This document shows positions 8,613 to 21,879 of a stretch of DNA of 64,000 nucleotides, piece after piece; the stretch's first letter is position 1; every line of letters begins with the position of its first letter. The DNA lies in assembly GCA_947311845.1 (NCBI GenBank), contig CAMZMU010000111.1, positions 28,178,084 through 28,242,083 of the forward strand, in the 5' to 3' direction. The notes beneath the pieces were generated by a model. That model worked only from the letters and a program-made list of their open reading frames with translations. It had not been told where the DNA came from and searched no databases. The position numbers and the translations under genes are program-made. This DNA comes from Poa pratensis (Eukaryota; Streptophyta; Magnoliopsida; Poales; Poaceae).

Positions 8613-11600
8613 TGTACCGGACCTCAATGGTTCCATTACATGCCTGGATCAACTCCAAGGAATCAGATTCTATCATCACATTTTTGCACCCCATATTTTC
8701 CAAGAAATCTAGGCCCTTTAAGAGAGCAAGAGCCCCTGCTGTAGCTGCAGACAAAAGATGATCCAGGGGTCCGAAGCAGCCTGCTATAGCTTCTCCTCTT
8801 GAATTTCTTAACACAGCCCCGACAGCACCTGTACCATTAGTGTAAAGGATGCATCAACATTCAACTTTACTGAACCAGTACTTGGTCTTGTCCATGCCGT
8901 AGTACTTCTAGATGCTTTATGAATTGGAACACCATAGTTTGCCGTCAGTGCATGAATTGCAAACGCAGACCTTTCCGGGGTAGCAATAGACACACCTTTA
9001 AGAAACTCACGTCTTTGCCACCAGATATACCAAGAGCCAACCGAATAGTCTCCTGTAATCCCAGCTGGCCCAAAACGGCAGATTACCATGCGGCATGCAC
9101 ATCAGGTTTTCAAGGACCACAGAACCTGACCGATCAGCTAGAAGAGATTTACCAGTCACATCTTTTAGTCCCAGCTCCTTCCACACTTCTTTGGCCCTGT
9201 TGCATGCAAATAAGAGTTGTCGGATATCTTCTGGCCCGTTCTGACATACAGGGCATTCAGCCGGTACACGAGTATGGCGAGACTCCAAAATCGCCTTTCC
9301 AGGGACAGCGCCATGGAGAGCTTTCCAAAAGAAAATCTTCACTTTACTAGGAAGCGACAATTTCCAAACTTTTTTCCCAAACCGGGTTAGTCCTTGTCGC
9401 CCCTTGACCATCAGTTCGACGAACCTTGGCCCCAAACTGATGCTTCCACTCAATATAATAGGCAGACCGGACTGTGAAAGTATAAGTTTTTGTGTAGTGC
9501 CAAGCAACAAAGTCTTCTGTCAAGAAATCGCTCAAAGGTATGCACAAAATTCTTTCAACATCAACTCGCAGAAAATTCGCTCTGATTATCACCTCATCCC
9601 ACCTTCCAGAATGTGGATCATTTAACTCATCAACAGTTCTAAGTAGGCACTGACCTTCCTAGTCAGACTAGAAGGAATCCAATGATCCTCCCATATATTA
9701 ACCTTGTTTCTCGCACCAATCCTCCAAATATGCCCTCTCCGAAAAGTATTCAGTCTAGCAACAATGCTTTGCCACGCAAATGATGATCCACTCTTTGGTC
9801 CCGCTTTCAACAAATCACCACGAGGATAATATTTTCGTCTAAGAACTTGCGCACATAGAGATTCAGGATTTTGTAATATTCTCCAACTCTGCTTTGCCAA
9901 CATAGCTAGATTAAAAGCGTGGAGATTGCGAAAGCCCATACCTCCAAGCTTTTTTGGGATGCACATCCGCCACCATGCAAACTAGTGCATCTTCTTTTGC
10001 TCCTCCGTATCTCCCCACCAAAACTCCGCCATTGCATCATTAATCTCCTTACATAATTGTTTTGGAATTTTAAAATAGCCATTGCATAAACTGGGATGGA
10101 TTGTATAATAGCCTTCAAAAAATTTCCTTCCCTCCCATAGAGAGTAACTTCTCCTTCCAACCTCTTAGGCGCTGGATGACTCGTTCCAATAAATATATAA
10201 AGCTATCTATACGATCTAGACCCATCATAGCAGGTAGACCAAGATATTTATCGGATATAGCTTCCGTCATAATATTTAATTCCGTACAGATTTGACCTTT
10301 AACATCCACATCCACATTAGGACTGAAGAAAATGCTACATTTTGCCTCACTCACCATTTGTCCCGAGCTTGCACAGTACTGTACTAGAACTTGTCTCAAC
10401 GAGGTTGCATTAACTAAATTTGCTTTCATAAGTATAAGGGAATCATCAACAAATAAAAGATGGGATACTGATGGTGTATTTCTGCACACCCGAACACCTT
10501 CAATACCACGAACCTCCTCTTCATGAGCCAAGGCACTAGAAAGTCCTCCTACACAAATAAGAAACAAGTAAGGTGAAGGGATCGCCTTGGCGGAGACCCC
10601 TTGTAGGAATAAACTCCTCAGTTTCCTGATCATTGTATCTCACTTTATATTACACAGAACGCACACAGACCATTAACAGGTCAATAAACTCCCTTTGGAA
10701 ACCAAGGTGAGCAAGCATCCTCTCCAAAAATCCACTCTACTCTATCATGTGCCTTATGCATATCCAGTTTGACTGCACAATATCCTTCCTTGCCCTTCTT
10801 TTTATTCTTGATCATATGCATACTTTTCATAAGCCAATAATATATTATCACTTATTAAACGTCCTGAACAAAAGCACTCTGAACTTAGGATATTACCTCA
10901 TCAAGAATTAATTTCCGCTAGCCGCAATCATCTTAGATATCACTTTGTACACAACGTTACAAAGACTAATCGGCCTATATTGCATAATTTTCTCCGGGTA
11001 CTCAACTTTTGGAATTAAGACAATCACCGTGTCATTCCAGCCTTCAGGAATTGACTTGTTATTAATTGCCACAAGAACCTCCTCTGTTAGAACATCTCCA
11101 ATGAAATTCCATCATTTTTTAAAGAAGATTGCGTGTAGGCCATCTGTATCTGGGGCTTTTAAATCTCCGATCGAGAATAGGGCTCGCTTTACAGCCTCCG
11201 CCGTATATGGATGTACAAGCGCTTCATTCATTGCATTTGTAAGGCGAGGTGTGACCTTAGCAATCAGATCGGGTCTGGTTCATCCACCTCCGTACTGAAT
11301 AATCCCGCAAAATAATCTGAAATCGTTGGATTCAGATTTGATGTACCTTCATGCCAATGACCATTCTCATACTGTAAACATTTAACTCTGTTCCGCTGCC
11401 TTCGAGCAGAAGCAAACTTGTGAAAATACCCTGTGTTTTTATCTCCAAACTGTAGCCAGTTTATGCGACTACGCTGAGACAATGCAACTCTTCTTGCTCC
11501 AACAAATGCTCTATTTCGGCAGCAAGTTCCTTTTCTTTAGCTATATTCTCGCTTATCAAAGCACTACGAGTAATAGCCTCCAACTCTTTCTTCACTGTTT

Positions 11601-12077
11601 TTATTTTTCGTTGGGGACCCTTCAAAACTGCTCGATCCCAACGATGCAATTTGTCATGCACTAAAGCAAGTCTTCCCGCTAAATCCATTGCTTGGAATTG
11701 GTGGCCAGAAGCGGCCCAGGCTCCTTCAACCACCTCATTAAAATTTGTTTCTTTTAACCAACGAGCGTCAAACCGAAGGATAGATGGACCAGTCCTAGCT
11801 TCAATTGTGCTTTCACCAAAACTCATGAGAATGGGCCTGTCGTCCGATCTGCTGTAATCAAGGTTTTGTAAAACCGCATCATCAAATATATTATGCCAAG
11901 CATCATTCGTCAGACCCTTATCAAGCCTCTCTCTGATCCCTGCTCTGCGCCAAGTGAACTTATCGCCAACAAATCCACAGTCTGACAGTCCACATTCAGC
12001 CAGCACATCACGAAAGCCTTGCATATACTGTAAAGGCCTGGGGTACCTCCATCCTTCTCAAAGGGATATAAGATCTC
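8613..12077 (-). pseudogene. LINE ORF2 remnant (endonuclease, RT, RNase H)
   Basis: On the minus strand the parts lie in LINE ORF2 order. An AP-endonuclease C-terminal half (12,077-11,461; NEIL, then WRRAGIRERLDKGL and SRSDD) comes first. Reverse transcriptase follows (about 11,300-10,120), with IPKVEYPEKIMQYRPISLCN and the active-site variant FVDDS near 10,445. Next are a zinc-binding RT-associated segment (9,966-9,007; FFWKALHGAVPGKAIL, CPVCQNGPEDIRQLLF) and an RNase H part (9,089-8,613; KLNVDASF, ESDSLELIQ). Several frameshifts and stops break it. The 5' end is truncated inside the endonuclease, so there is no ORF1. The sequence beyond 12,077 is unrelated. It is non-functional. Confidence 0.85.
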
Positions 12078-13130
12078 ACTAGCAAACCATGCCCGTGCGT
12101 TGCGACCGGAGAGGAAAAATTGAAACATTGAGACGTATAAAGTAAGTTCTCGTTGGTACAGCCACAACATGTCGCACAAACCAATCAAAGCGAGAAGTCG
12201 GGATGCAAATCGACCTAACCCACCCAAATTTGCCAAATTGTGAAGGTGGTTTGTTTTTCTCTTACGGTTCTTGTTTTGTTCCAATTTCAATCTCTAAATT
12301 TGAGTTCCATAATTCCATTCCTCGGTACCCAAATAGAGCATGTATACAACCTCGAATACTGAAAAGCTACTGTAGTATTCCTTCCAGATGTCCGACCCAA
12401 CAACGAAATTCCCAATGTGGACATTAGGTCTCGGTTCTTAACATCAAATTGTATGTTTTGTTTCTTTCTACCTGATTACTCGTAACTCTGTGTCCCAGGG
12501 GCCAAAACTAATTAGTAGCATACAGCTGAAACTAAATTAGAAGCATAACTAATGCGGTAATGCATGTTTCTTTTTTCTGGCAGGTACGTATTATAGTCCC
12601 TAGAAAGTGCTGGAGTTCTGAACGATCTCCAACCAGTTCACTCCTGGATACTGATCTTGGTCTACGTAATAAGCTTAGCCCGATAACGCCTATGTCCAAA
12701 ATCCCCTGGTCCCCTTCTTCTCCCCCAGTAATCACTACAGCTACAGCCCGTAGCGCCTCAGCTTCTGCCTCAAATCCCCTATTTCTTCACTCCGGCGGGC
12801 AGCGGTGGTGGTGGCCTCCGACTGTATCTGGTAGAAGCAGCGGTGGTGCTTCCGCTTACTGTACGTATCTGGTAGACAGCAGACAGCAGTGCCCCGTGCC
12901 CTTGCCGTGTCGAGTGGTGCTCGTGATGAGGCCATGCCGTGCTCCTGCTCCGCCTGGCCCGTGGATCGAGAGGGGGAAGAGGACGGGGTAGCGCCGGAGC
13001 GCCGGGAATGGGCTGGATCGTCGGTGTTGTGCCCCGGAGGAGAACAGGGGAGGCTTCGGCGTGGCAACTTCGGAAATAAAAAAAACGAACCAGTGCGTAT
13101 CACAACAAACTTTAATACTTTTATTATTAC
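12078..13130. other. Intergenic, no gene recognised
   Basis: The stretch opens with actagcaaaccatgcccgtg, which resembles the ends of some Triticeae DNA elements, but no partner end was found. A moderately GC-rich part at 12,700-13,030 has open frames on both strands with biased composition and no domain. Confidence 0.5.
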
Positions 13131-13132
13131 TA

Positions 13133-13255
13133 CTCCCTCCGTTCCAATTTAATTGACTTGCTATGCACTACATGTGGATGTATCTAGGCATGTAACATGT
13201 CTACATACATCCAAATGTGGTGCATAGCAAGTCAATTAAATTGGAACGGAGGGAG
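13133..13255. mobile_element. Stowaway-type MITE
   Basis: A perfect hairpin: ctccctccgttccaatttaa at the left is the complement of the right end, and TA flanks both sides (13131-13132, 13256-13257). The near-perfect arms suggest a recent insertion. Confidence 0.95.
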
Positions 13256-13257
13256 TA

Positions 13258-15076
13258 GCAGCTTATAGTCAAAAAATTATTACTAGTAGCCTTGCACGTG
13301 CACGCACGTCCCTCTACAAGATACATCTTATGATTAATTTGAATGGCACTTTTTAGTTTTTGCATTCATAGTAAACGTTCATGTGCACGCACGTATAATA
13401 ATCTATAATAAAAACATATGTTTTGAATCTTATTTCTCTCTTAGTGAGTTTTTACCGAGCCGTTTAAATGTGTCTAATGCCCAACGATGTATACTGTACC
13501 GACAAAAAATCTCTCAATTACAATGTCACAAGAGTAATTTATTAGAACACAAAATAAACTTAAAAAATCGGCTTACTCCAGTACAGAGTCATCATCAACT
13601 ATATTGATGCGCAAGCAAAGTTCATCTATTGAGTCGTGTCGTCGTTTGTTGGCGAGACATAGTGTGTGCATCTACACTTATAAGTCAAGTAAACGTGCAA
13701 CATTAGGACATGTATCAACAAACTCATCAAAGAAGTTTAATATCATTATCCAAGTGAAAACCAACTGTTATTAAAAGTGACAATCAACTACTATGCAAAA
13801 AAGTCGTCACACATATTCCTATGAATTCAATATAACAGGTAGCATCTCTACGAAGAAAGTAATATGAAACTGAAAGGCGTCGGATATCAATATGCATGTT
13901 GCTTATATTGAATCTTCACATCACTTGTCCCAGAAATGAAAACCAAAAATGAAAGTCTGTGCTACCCAGGGAAGAAATCAACTTGTTTAATCCATAACAT
14001 AATCTCATTAACCCGCTTATGTACATGTTTCCTTGTGAGGCCCTAAAACGAAAGCATCAATCAATAAACAACAAGCTGACAGAAAATTGTAACATTCAGC
14101 GATGGTTTCCGATTGGAAGCTTGGGCATGCAAACATCAAAATCTGTATCAAACGAAGCCTCGATCTAAAATTTATCCATTTCAACCATCGGAGATGAAGT
14201 TGCAATAAAATTATCCGGTGGCGCCTGCGGCATCGAGGCCTGCAGCATCATGTTATTCCACTACTGCACGAGAAGTTAGCACTTTGTCGGAAGAAATTAA
14301 CTGCCACGGTGCTCGCTGTCCCACAACATGGAGCTTGATCTAGGAGTCGTCCTGGAGCTGGAGCTAGCTAGGGATTAGCATCCTGGCAGTAAATTTATTA
14401 TTTTTGACAAATGACAACAATATGGGTAAAATCTGACATGAATGTCGACAGCACAAAACCACAAGAATGACGCATGCGTGCATCAGGACACAAAAACACA
14501 ACAAATGCAGCACACAAAATATTCTTGAAAATAAACACATCAGCCGTGTATCAGTCTGGATACAACCATGCATATGGATATGGTGGGGGCTGAGAACTCT
14601 GTGCCTTTCAGCTAAAGAGGTCGACGAAGTAGAATGATGGCATTTAGGGGCTCATGATAAACTAACCTGGCAGAATCTTCCAAACTCCTTTTAAACTGCA
14701 CATTATGAGTGTTTCTTTTTGTGTGGAGAAAAGTATGAATATTTCCAGCTTATATACGTGAAGCTCTGTCACCATAATATTGCGGCAGTATACTTCGAAG
14801 TTCTTCAGAGAAGCAAACTACACAGGGAGGCAGAAGAACAATGCGGAGTGAGTGGGCTATATGGAGCGCCAAGGTAAGAGCATGGGATAGCTGTCTGGAG
14901 AGCAGAAGAATTGTGTGATCAATCAAAGTAAATTTGTAATTTTCATATATTGTAAGATTAGAATTGTATGAATAGATTGTTTGGATTATGCTTACTGATA
15001 CCTTATCTAAAAATATAAGATTCAACTTGTGCTTCCTTACCAGGCAAAATAATAACAGGAAGGTAAATGTATCATA
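13258..15076. other. AT-rich intergenic, nothing recognised
   Basis: Only short open frames without family resemblance. No RNA gene, repeat or element end could be supported. Confidence 0.5.
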
Positions 15077-15078
15077 TA

Positions 15079-15400
15079 CTCCCTCCGTTCGGAAATATTC
15101 TACATCCTGGACCCATTATTTGTTCAGAAATAATCTACATCCTAGATGGGTCCCACCTTGGTAATTGAAGTAAGTATTAATTGACATCCAACTATATCTC
15201 TAATAACCTATCCATGAGTAGTATTTGAATGGAAAATGCATGCATGACATTAATTTTTCCTTGTTAACCGTGTAGGTGCTTTGTTTCTTGTGATACCGTA
15301 ATTGAAATGCATGTGAGTGTGTGGCCAAATAGTACTAATAAATGTTGGCCTAAATTGTCTGAATTTTTCTAGGATGTAGATTAAAAGAGAACGGAGGGAG
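15079..15400. mobile_element. Long Stowaway-type MITE, 322 bp
   Basis: Ends ctccctccgttc and gaacggagggag are inverted repeats with TA on both sides (15077-15078, 15401-15402). A second paired motif, ctacatcct / aggatgtag, lies just inside. Confidence 0.85.
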
Positions 15401-15402
15401 TA

Positions 15403-16489
15403 GATTGCAAAATAATTTCCAAAACAAAATCCCTCGCGAAATAGACGAAACAAGAACATACCTTCAGAAGATAATGAGATTAACATCACATAACTAACTT
15501 CTCATTCTACAGTCCTCCACCAAAACTTAATTTACCTTCATTATCTATTTCCTGCTTTCAAGGACTAACAATTTTGAAGATTCAAACCCTCAAGTCAGCG
15601 GAACAAACGTTTTGAACATAAATCTGCTCAAACAGCTTGTGTCACCTGGAAAAGCTCCATTGGAACCAGAAACATGGAAAACATCAGGTTTAAGTATGTG
15701 AAGACAAATGGAATGCTCGTGAAAGTGGTAGACCATATGAGTGAAAAAATTGCACAAAGTAAACTTAATAAGGAGTAACGGATAATCCGATATCATGTTA
15801 TCAGATGACCTCTGTCCAATACCGGTAAAGATATATACATATTTATCCTCTTGCATGAAGCATGTACAATACTGGGAAAACAATGCAACCGAATATTGTG
15901 ACCTTCAATTAGAAAATATAGCCTATTAGCAATAGCCTGAATTACAGCATAGTATAAAATCAACATCTTAATATGATACCACAAAGATACTTAACTATAG
16001 CTAGCTTGTTGGTTGGATATACAGGCAGTCAATCATGCATGTAAAATAGGCTAGATGTGAGTGTGCTTAGCTCCCGAAAAGAAAATTTACAGGAAGAAAG
16101 GCACGAAGCAAAAAAAAACTCGAATTTATAAAGGAGATTCTCTCCAAACAATCAACTTGCCAGTTGGCAACTATCAATTTCCATGCCAGAACGCATAAGC
16201 AATCGTCATGGCAAGTTGGCAACTATCAATTTCCATGAGCTTTGTCCATATGACAGACTCTGAACCATGGCCAGTTAACGTCCTAAGACAATGCTTGTTA
16301 GCCATGATCAGTATATATCCATACAATATAATGGTCATTAAACGGAACATGAGGCTTGGCCATGACGACTCTGTACTACTGTATCATTATTCTCTATTAT
16401 GTAGTGGAGTACTAACTATTGTCAGTATAAGATATTCAGTACAACCTGATACATCCATGGTCCTTAACCTGACACATCCATGGTTGGTG
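15403..16489. other. AT-rich intergenic with a short direct repeat
   Basis: Nothing coding is recognised. The phrase agttggcaactatcaatttc occurs twice, near 16,159 and 16,214, about 55 bp apart. Confidence 0.5.
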
Positions 16490-17095
16490 TCGGAGACGGC
16501 GGCAGTGGCGTAGATTCAGGGCGGCGCAGCGGCACGGAAGCGTGGATGCAGGGCAGCGTGGTAGTGTGGATGCAGAGGGTGTGGCGCCCCTAAACGTGCA
16601 GCGGACGGCGGCGTAGTGTCTCCGGCCGGCGGCTGGGAGGGCCGGCGGCCAGGCGGGGATGTAGGCTGGCCGCGGCGGGCGGGCAGGCGCTCCTTGGCTG
16701 TTTCGTCTCAGGCCAGCTGCAGGCGTGCTGCAACGCGGCGGGGACGTCCACGATGACGCCCTGCACACGGCCCAGACACGCGTTCTGCACCTGCAGCTTC
16801 AGCGCTCGGAGCACTACATCAGCCACGCTGGTTCCTGCGACCACGCCTCCCTATCCCCTCCCCTGCCCCCGCAGCTTCTTCCTTGTTATCCCCGAATCCC
16901 ATGGTCCGGTCCGCGGCGTCGACGGGCGGGCTGCCGCCGGAGGAATTGGGGCAGGCGCGCACTCTGCGCAGCCTCCCTGCCGGCAACGGGGAAGAAATTG
17001 GGGATTCTTATCCCTTGTGTAGATTTGAGAACAATGAAAGGAACAAAACGGGACGGTGGCATTTTGCTCATAATATGCGATTTGGTGGGAGGGTA
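16490..17095. other. GC-rich island without a recognised gene
   Basis: Composition shifts sharply to GC/CpG-rich and open frames appear on both strands (for example 16,753-17,022 + and 16,590-16,844 -), as expected from low stop frequency. No start, domain or splice structure convinces. It may be a captured gene fragment. Confidence 0.3.
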
Positions 17096-17202
17096 AAATA
17101 GTAAAAAGTGGACATGGAACGATCTGGGTCGTTGATCAATATTGCACGGCTCAAATTTAATGTATCAACACAGCACAACACAAGTTTGATCTTTTAATAG
17201 TA

Positions 17203-17325
17203 CTCCCTTCGATCCATATTAGTGGGCATAGCTTTGTCTAAATTCATATGTATCTAGTTAAGTATTTAGACTAGATACATGTGTATCTAGACAAAGTTGT
17301 GCCCACTAATATGGATCGGAGGGAG
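17203..17325. mobile_element. Stowaway-type MITE
   Basis: Ends ctcccttcgatccatatt and aatatggatcggagggag pair, with flanking TA at 17201 and 17326. Same family as the MITE at 21,660. Confidence 0.9.
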
Positions 17326-17346
17326 TAGTATAGATAGGTATATATA

Positions 17347-17500
17347 TAGATTTAGGTCACCCATTATAAGACAAGGCATGCTGCACACATCTTTTAGTTT
17401 ACGAATCCGATCCCAAGACAAATATTTATCACTCCACCTTGGTTTACCATAAAACCCCGTAAATCTCCAGATGTTCTCCAGCCCACATCCAATGAAAGAT
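17347..17500 (-). pseudogene. LINE endonuclease fragment
   Basis: The minus strand reads WRFTGFYGKPRWSDKYLSWD and then CLIMGDLN, matching the middle of plant LINE AP-endonucleases (compare WRFTGFYGEP...GDFNE in the LINE at 63,190). It is cut right after GDLN and has no other LINE part beside it in the right order. Confidence 0.75.
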
Positions 17501-17640
17501 GGTGCTTGGAAAACTACCACAGGTAGTTTCTGGTAGTTCTCCACCTAAAATATTTCAGTCGTTGGATTTGACTATATCCCCTCTAAATTATGTCAGCCAT
17601 CCAAGCACCGAAACTTAATTAGTGGGGATAAAATGGTAAT

Positions 17641-19530
17641 TTGTCCAGGAAGAGAATTAGCCTTCCTGCTCTCCTTCGATCCGCTCCTCTCCTCCCGTCG
17701 ATTCGCGTCTCAGACCGCCACCACCGTGCTCCTCTCCTCCCCCTCGATTCTCCCAGTCCATTCGCTCGGGCCGCCGCCGTCCAATTCCTGGCTGCCGATG
17801 CCCGTTCCCGCCGCCGCCGCCCGCCAGCCCTCGTCCGCGCCGGGACCTTACTTAGGGCCGACGCCGTTCGCTCGATCCCGACCGCCCAGCTGGCCCTGCT
17901 CCGGTCTCCACTGCTGTTCGGCTCCTCTCGCGTCCCGCCGCCACCGCCAGGCCCTAGAGGTCTGCGGGATCGGAGCCGCCGTCAGGCCCTCAAGGACTTC
18001 GTGGTGGCCACCTCTATCCTCTCCTGCGGGAACGGAGGCCACCGATCTCGGTCGAGTGAGGTGCCCCATCGCCGGCCGGAGGATCGTGCACCCCATCTGG
18101 ACGCCCTCCGCTTCCTCCCATCAGGGCACTCGTCCATTTCCCGACGTACATTGATATCTTCCTTCCTTAGAAAGCAAAGGTAACTGATTGAATGTTTGTT
18201 GTAGACACTAGGAACAATCAGTATGCACCATCAGTTGCAGATCATTAGCATGAATTATCTGTACTATGATTCCAGGACCAATTTTGTAATACATTGGCTG
18301 AGATTATTCTACCTTTAAGGCTAAAAGCTAATGAACTAGCATTGTTCTGTTGACATTCACCCTACCCTCTGAAGCGTAGATTTTCAAAGATTTAATTGAA
18401 TGGTCTACCTAATGATAGAATGGTGGACTTGAATTAATAGGTCTTAGCCTGTGTGTGTGCGCTGTATAGGTATAGCACTCTTTACATGTAGCGTTTAACT
18501 TTACTTCGAAAAGGAGAAGATGTGTACAGATTCTCTTATGCAACCAAAAGCAGATGGAAGAAATTTTTCTTCATTTATTATGTATATAATCACATTTAAT
18601 CAGGGTAACTTATCAAATGCACTGTATGTTGTAGAAACAGTTGTATATTTGTGAGGTCGCAGGCTCACAGGTTGAGTGTTTGTAAGATCACTTTGATCAG
18701 ATTTCGCGCAAGCAACCTGCAGAGATCTTGCTGCGATGTCGTGTCAGAACTGTTGTTTTTAGTGACATCATGGAACACGAGTTAAACTAGTTAAAGATGT
18801 GTGAGCTAGGTTCATTGGTTTTTTGGATATACGCATGCAGTATGTGGTGTGCTGCTACTGGCATGTTGATTCCATGTAATGGGTGCCTCCATGTACACTT
18901 GGTTTTTGGTTCCCTGAGTTCTGTCCAAGTGAAGTATGGACAGGATGATGTTCTGTGTTCTGCCAGTTTGACATACCTCCCGTGACATAGGGTGAAAATT
19001 CACCCATTTTATTAGGAACTAGCGGATTTTAAATTTGTTGTATCCACACCTTCTTGGATAGATCAGCATTTTCTGGAAAGTCTATACTCTATCTTAATCG
19101 CCACCAAACTTAGGAATGGAGAGGGTGGACGGCTACCTCGACAGTCATAACTTTGTTTACACATGAAGTCAATATTTCACCTCTTTGGTACACAGAAGCT
19201 TTGTTTACTGTTCATGGTTGCACAATCATAACTGATAAGCTAAAAAAGCATACAAGGAACTTTTTCAACCAGTAAAAAGCTACATATCGGAGCATGCACG
19301 ATATCAATTTTACCATGGTTTCGATCAGCCCTTTAATTACCATGCCACTGTTAACTTCAATTTTGAGAGTAGTGTCGCCTCATCACTTAGTCTAATTGAT
19401 TCCTTTTCTTTGCAGCTTGCGCTGGCATATCATGAATATGTGTTCTACAGCAGCGACGAGGGAGAGGATGAACCAACAAAATATAACCCTGACAGTATCG
19501 TACCATCTGGACAAGACATACAGCTGGTAG
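17641..19530 (+). CDS. Doubtful two-exon reading frame, arginine/proline-rich
   Basis: Exon 1 17,641-18,179 (GC-rich, no stop, 179 codons plus two bases) ends at a consensus-like donor aaag/gtaact. A strong pyrimidine-rich acceptor ttctttgcag precedes 19,416, and the joined frame stops at 19,530. The product (about 217 aa) starts MSRKRISLPALLRSA, is rich in Arg, Pro and Ser, and matches no family I know. An alternative frame in exon 2 (YHEYVFYSSDEGEDEPTKYN) looks more protein-like but does not join in phase. A transcript of a captured 5' leader is equally possible. Confidence 0.2.
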
Positions 19531-20329
19531 AAATATCTGTTTTGGATGCAGAAGTTCGAGTTTCATCAAGTTTATTATCCCGTGACACAGATTTGCCTTA
19601 AGCCATGCCCTCGTGGAAGAAGCTGTTACCTCTGCCAAACAATACGACCTATCAAACTTTCTGAATTTGGGGACTTGTCTGATTACCATTGTGAGGTTAC
19701 TGCAATTCTTAATCCAAGAAAACAATGATAAAGTTCTTTGTGCGGCGATGTATATTCATTGGGATGTAAATGGGTAGTGCTATTGGGTTTATTCTCAATT
19801 GAAAAGTAGAAATGTATCATGCATTACTTGGTTCTGTTTCAATTTTCGCCATTCAACATGGCATGTTCATTTCGTTAGAGAAATGTGAGCTCAAGTGACA
19901 TGTCAACTGAATGTGTCAGCTAAATGTTTAACATATGGACAGGTGGAAACACCATACTAATTTACCGTTTCTAATGAGGCAGGTGCCTGCTGAATGTGAT
20001 TCCCTTACTTATTCCCCCAGTCTCTATAGTGAAAATCATAGTGAGAACATAATGGTTTCACACAAATAGAAAGAGTTGTCCATTGTTTGCATGTCCAACC
20101 TATCGACTATGTAAAGAAAAACTGATCATCGGTTCAGTGATTGGATAATGAAATGTCAGAATATACTTTTTGCAGTATAAGTTATGTTATATACCGACTT
20201 CCGTTTTGAAAACATTATATACAGAAAAATATCGAGCTAATTAAATCCTAACTGGTGATTATATACATTGCTTGATGGCATCCGCGTGCACTTTCAGTCC
20301 AGAGCACTTGTGCTTCTCTGATTCCGCAT

Positions 20330-20941
20330 ACACTGTAAAGATCTGGACACCATGTCCCTGAAGACGTGGATGGTCTCATCCAGTAGGTCATGTCGGTGGC
20401 AAGCTGTCATGTAGCTAGTCCAGGCTGCATCAGGTAACGGCTCCTGGGAGGAACACCTCATTGTCTCAAGCACTTGCCACTGTCATGCCGATTGCTCTCG
20501 CAGTACAACTGCAACAATGAGATACCGGTATCACCACATACATTCTCCGTTTTTTTGACGACAAGCGCATGTACCTGTTCCCCAAAGCGTAGTTTGCTCA
20601 ACCGAGCAAATGACCGTAGCACTGCTAAAATGGCGTCGTGCAAATCACCAGCGAGCCCTGTCTTCGCGACAGATGCAGGTGAAGAGGCTTATTTATTCGT
20701 CAGAGTAGGCCGATACCACGGTTGCCTATGTGATGCCGTTTTTGACGAGCATTTTGTCAAACACCTTGCGGCCAGCTTCTGTGTCGCCACAGCTGGCATA
20801 GGCGAGCAGCAGCCCGTTAGCCAGCAGGGGGAGCCCCGATGCAACTTGACGTGATGTGGGCGTGCACAGCGGCCACCTCGGCGGCATCAATGAATCCCTG
20901 AGGAGGGAGATGTAGACGTCCTCGCGCGACGCACAGCTCAT
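20330..20941 (-). pseudogene. Pentatricopeptide-repeat (PPR) protein gene fragment
   Basis: The minus strand shows PPR-like units: LLLAYASCGDTEAGRKVFDK, then, after an in-frame TAG where this family has tryptophan (NGIT*ATVVSAYSD), LSKLRFGEQVHALVVK and finally HDLLDETIHVFRDMV. These match plant PPR proteins, which bind organellar RNA. Several stops and at least one frameshift break the frame; only about 200 residues' worth remains. It lies inside the candidate Pack-type element, suggesting capture. Confidence 0.8.
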
Positions 20942-21659
20942 CCATCAGGCGAAGCACGACGCGATGCATAGATCTTCTCATTTTCAGCTTCTAATTCGTT
21001 GAGGCGTTGGTGTAAGATGCATCGTCCTCTTGGCTGCACAAACATGCGGCGATGGCTTGTGTGACCGGCTGCTGCTACTAGCGGGGAGCTGAGGGACCGA
21101 AAACTACGAAAGGCCATCCACTGCGCTCGTGCCCGGTTGCTCCTGCTGGCACAGAGGTAGCAAATATCCATGAATCACTGCTGTAATCCTGCGCAGCGCC
21201 GCGGTCAACTCGACGCGTCGTCCTCGTACGCCAACTGCTTCTTCCTCGCGCCTGGTTGCCAAAGGCTGCCGGAGAGGTAGAGAGGTCTGGTGACGGCGCC
21301 CGCGGCCGGCTGCTGTTGCTGGCGGGGAGGTCTACAGCGCCAGCGACGGCGCATGTGAGCGCTGCTGCTTCTGGCCACGAGATGAACGAGGCCACCGATT
21401 TGAGCGCCCACAGCCAGATGCTGGTGCCGGCAGGGAGGTGGGGAGGGAAAGCCGCCAATTTGGCCGCCCACGACGAGAAAACAGTTGCCGGCGGCGAGTT
21501 TGGGGAGAGGGCGATGCTGTCGGCGGCGAATTTGGGGAGGGGCGTCGATAGAAAGACACGATATAATACGGTGGGGTCGGTGGGACGAAGTTACCAAAAT
21601 ACCCTTTAATATTCGATAAAAAATAATACAATTTTGGTAGCTTTAGGTAGTTTCTGGTA

Positions 21660-21814
21660 CTCCCTCCGATCCATATTAGTGGGCATAGATTTGTCTAAAT
21701 TCATATGTATCTAGTTATAGATTTGTCTAAATTCATATGTATCTAGTTAAGTATTTAGACTAGATACATGTGTATCTAGACAAAGTTGTGCTCACTAATA
21801 TGGATCGGAGGTAG
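21660..21814. mobile_element. Stowaway-type MITE with internal duplication
   Basis: Same family as 17,203-17,325, flanked by TA. A unit of about 32 bp (from agatttgtctaaattcatat to the following tagtt) is repeated in tandem in the left arm, so the arms are unequal. The right terminus is degraded (cggaggtag). Confidence 0.9.
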
Positions 21815-21879
21815 TACTTTCAATCTAGTAGTTATGGGTAGCTCCTATTTTAGCACCGTCAGATTTAAACGGATGGACG

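Larger units (their letters stand above)
17508..21657. mobile_element. Candidate Pack-type DNA element carrying gene fragments
   Basis: The left side begins with aaaactaccacaggtagttt and the right side ends with ggtagctttaggtagtttct, giving imperfect inverted or palindromic ACTACC-rich ends. LINE debris lies on both sides. Inside are GC-rich coding-like parts (17,641-18,179; 20,940-21,590) and a PPR gene fragment, separated by AT-rich DNA. This resembles a Pack-MULE, but no clean 9-bp target duplication could be fixed because a MITE sits at the right end. Stretches 18,180-19,415 and 19,735-20,330 hold nothing recognisable. Confidence 0.35.
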
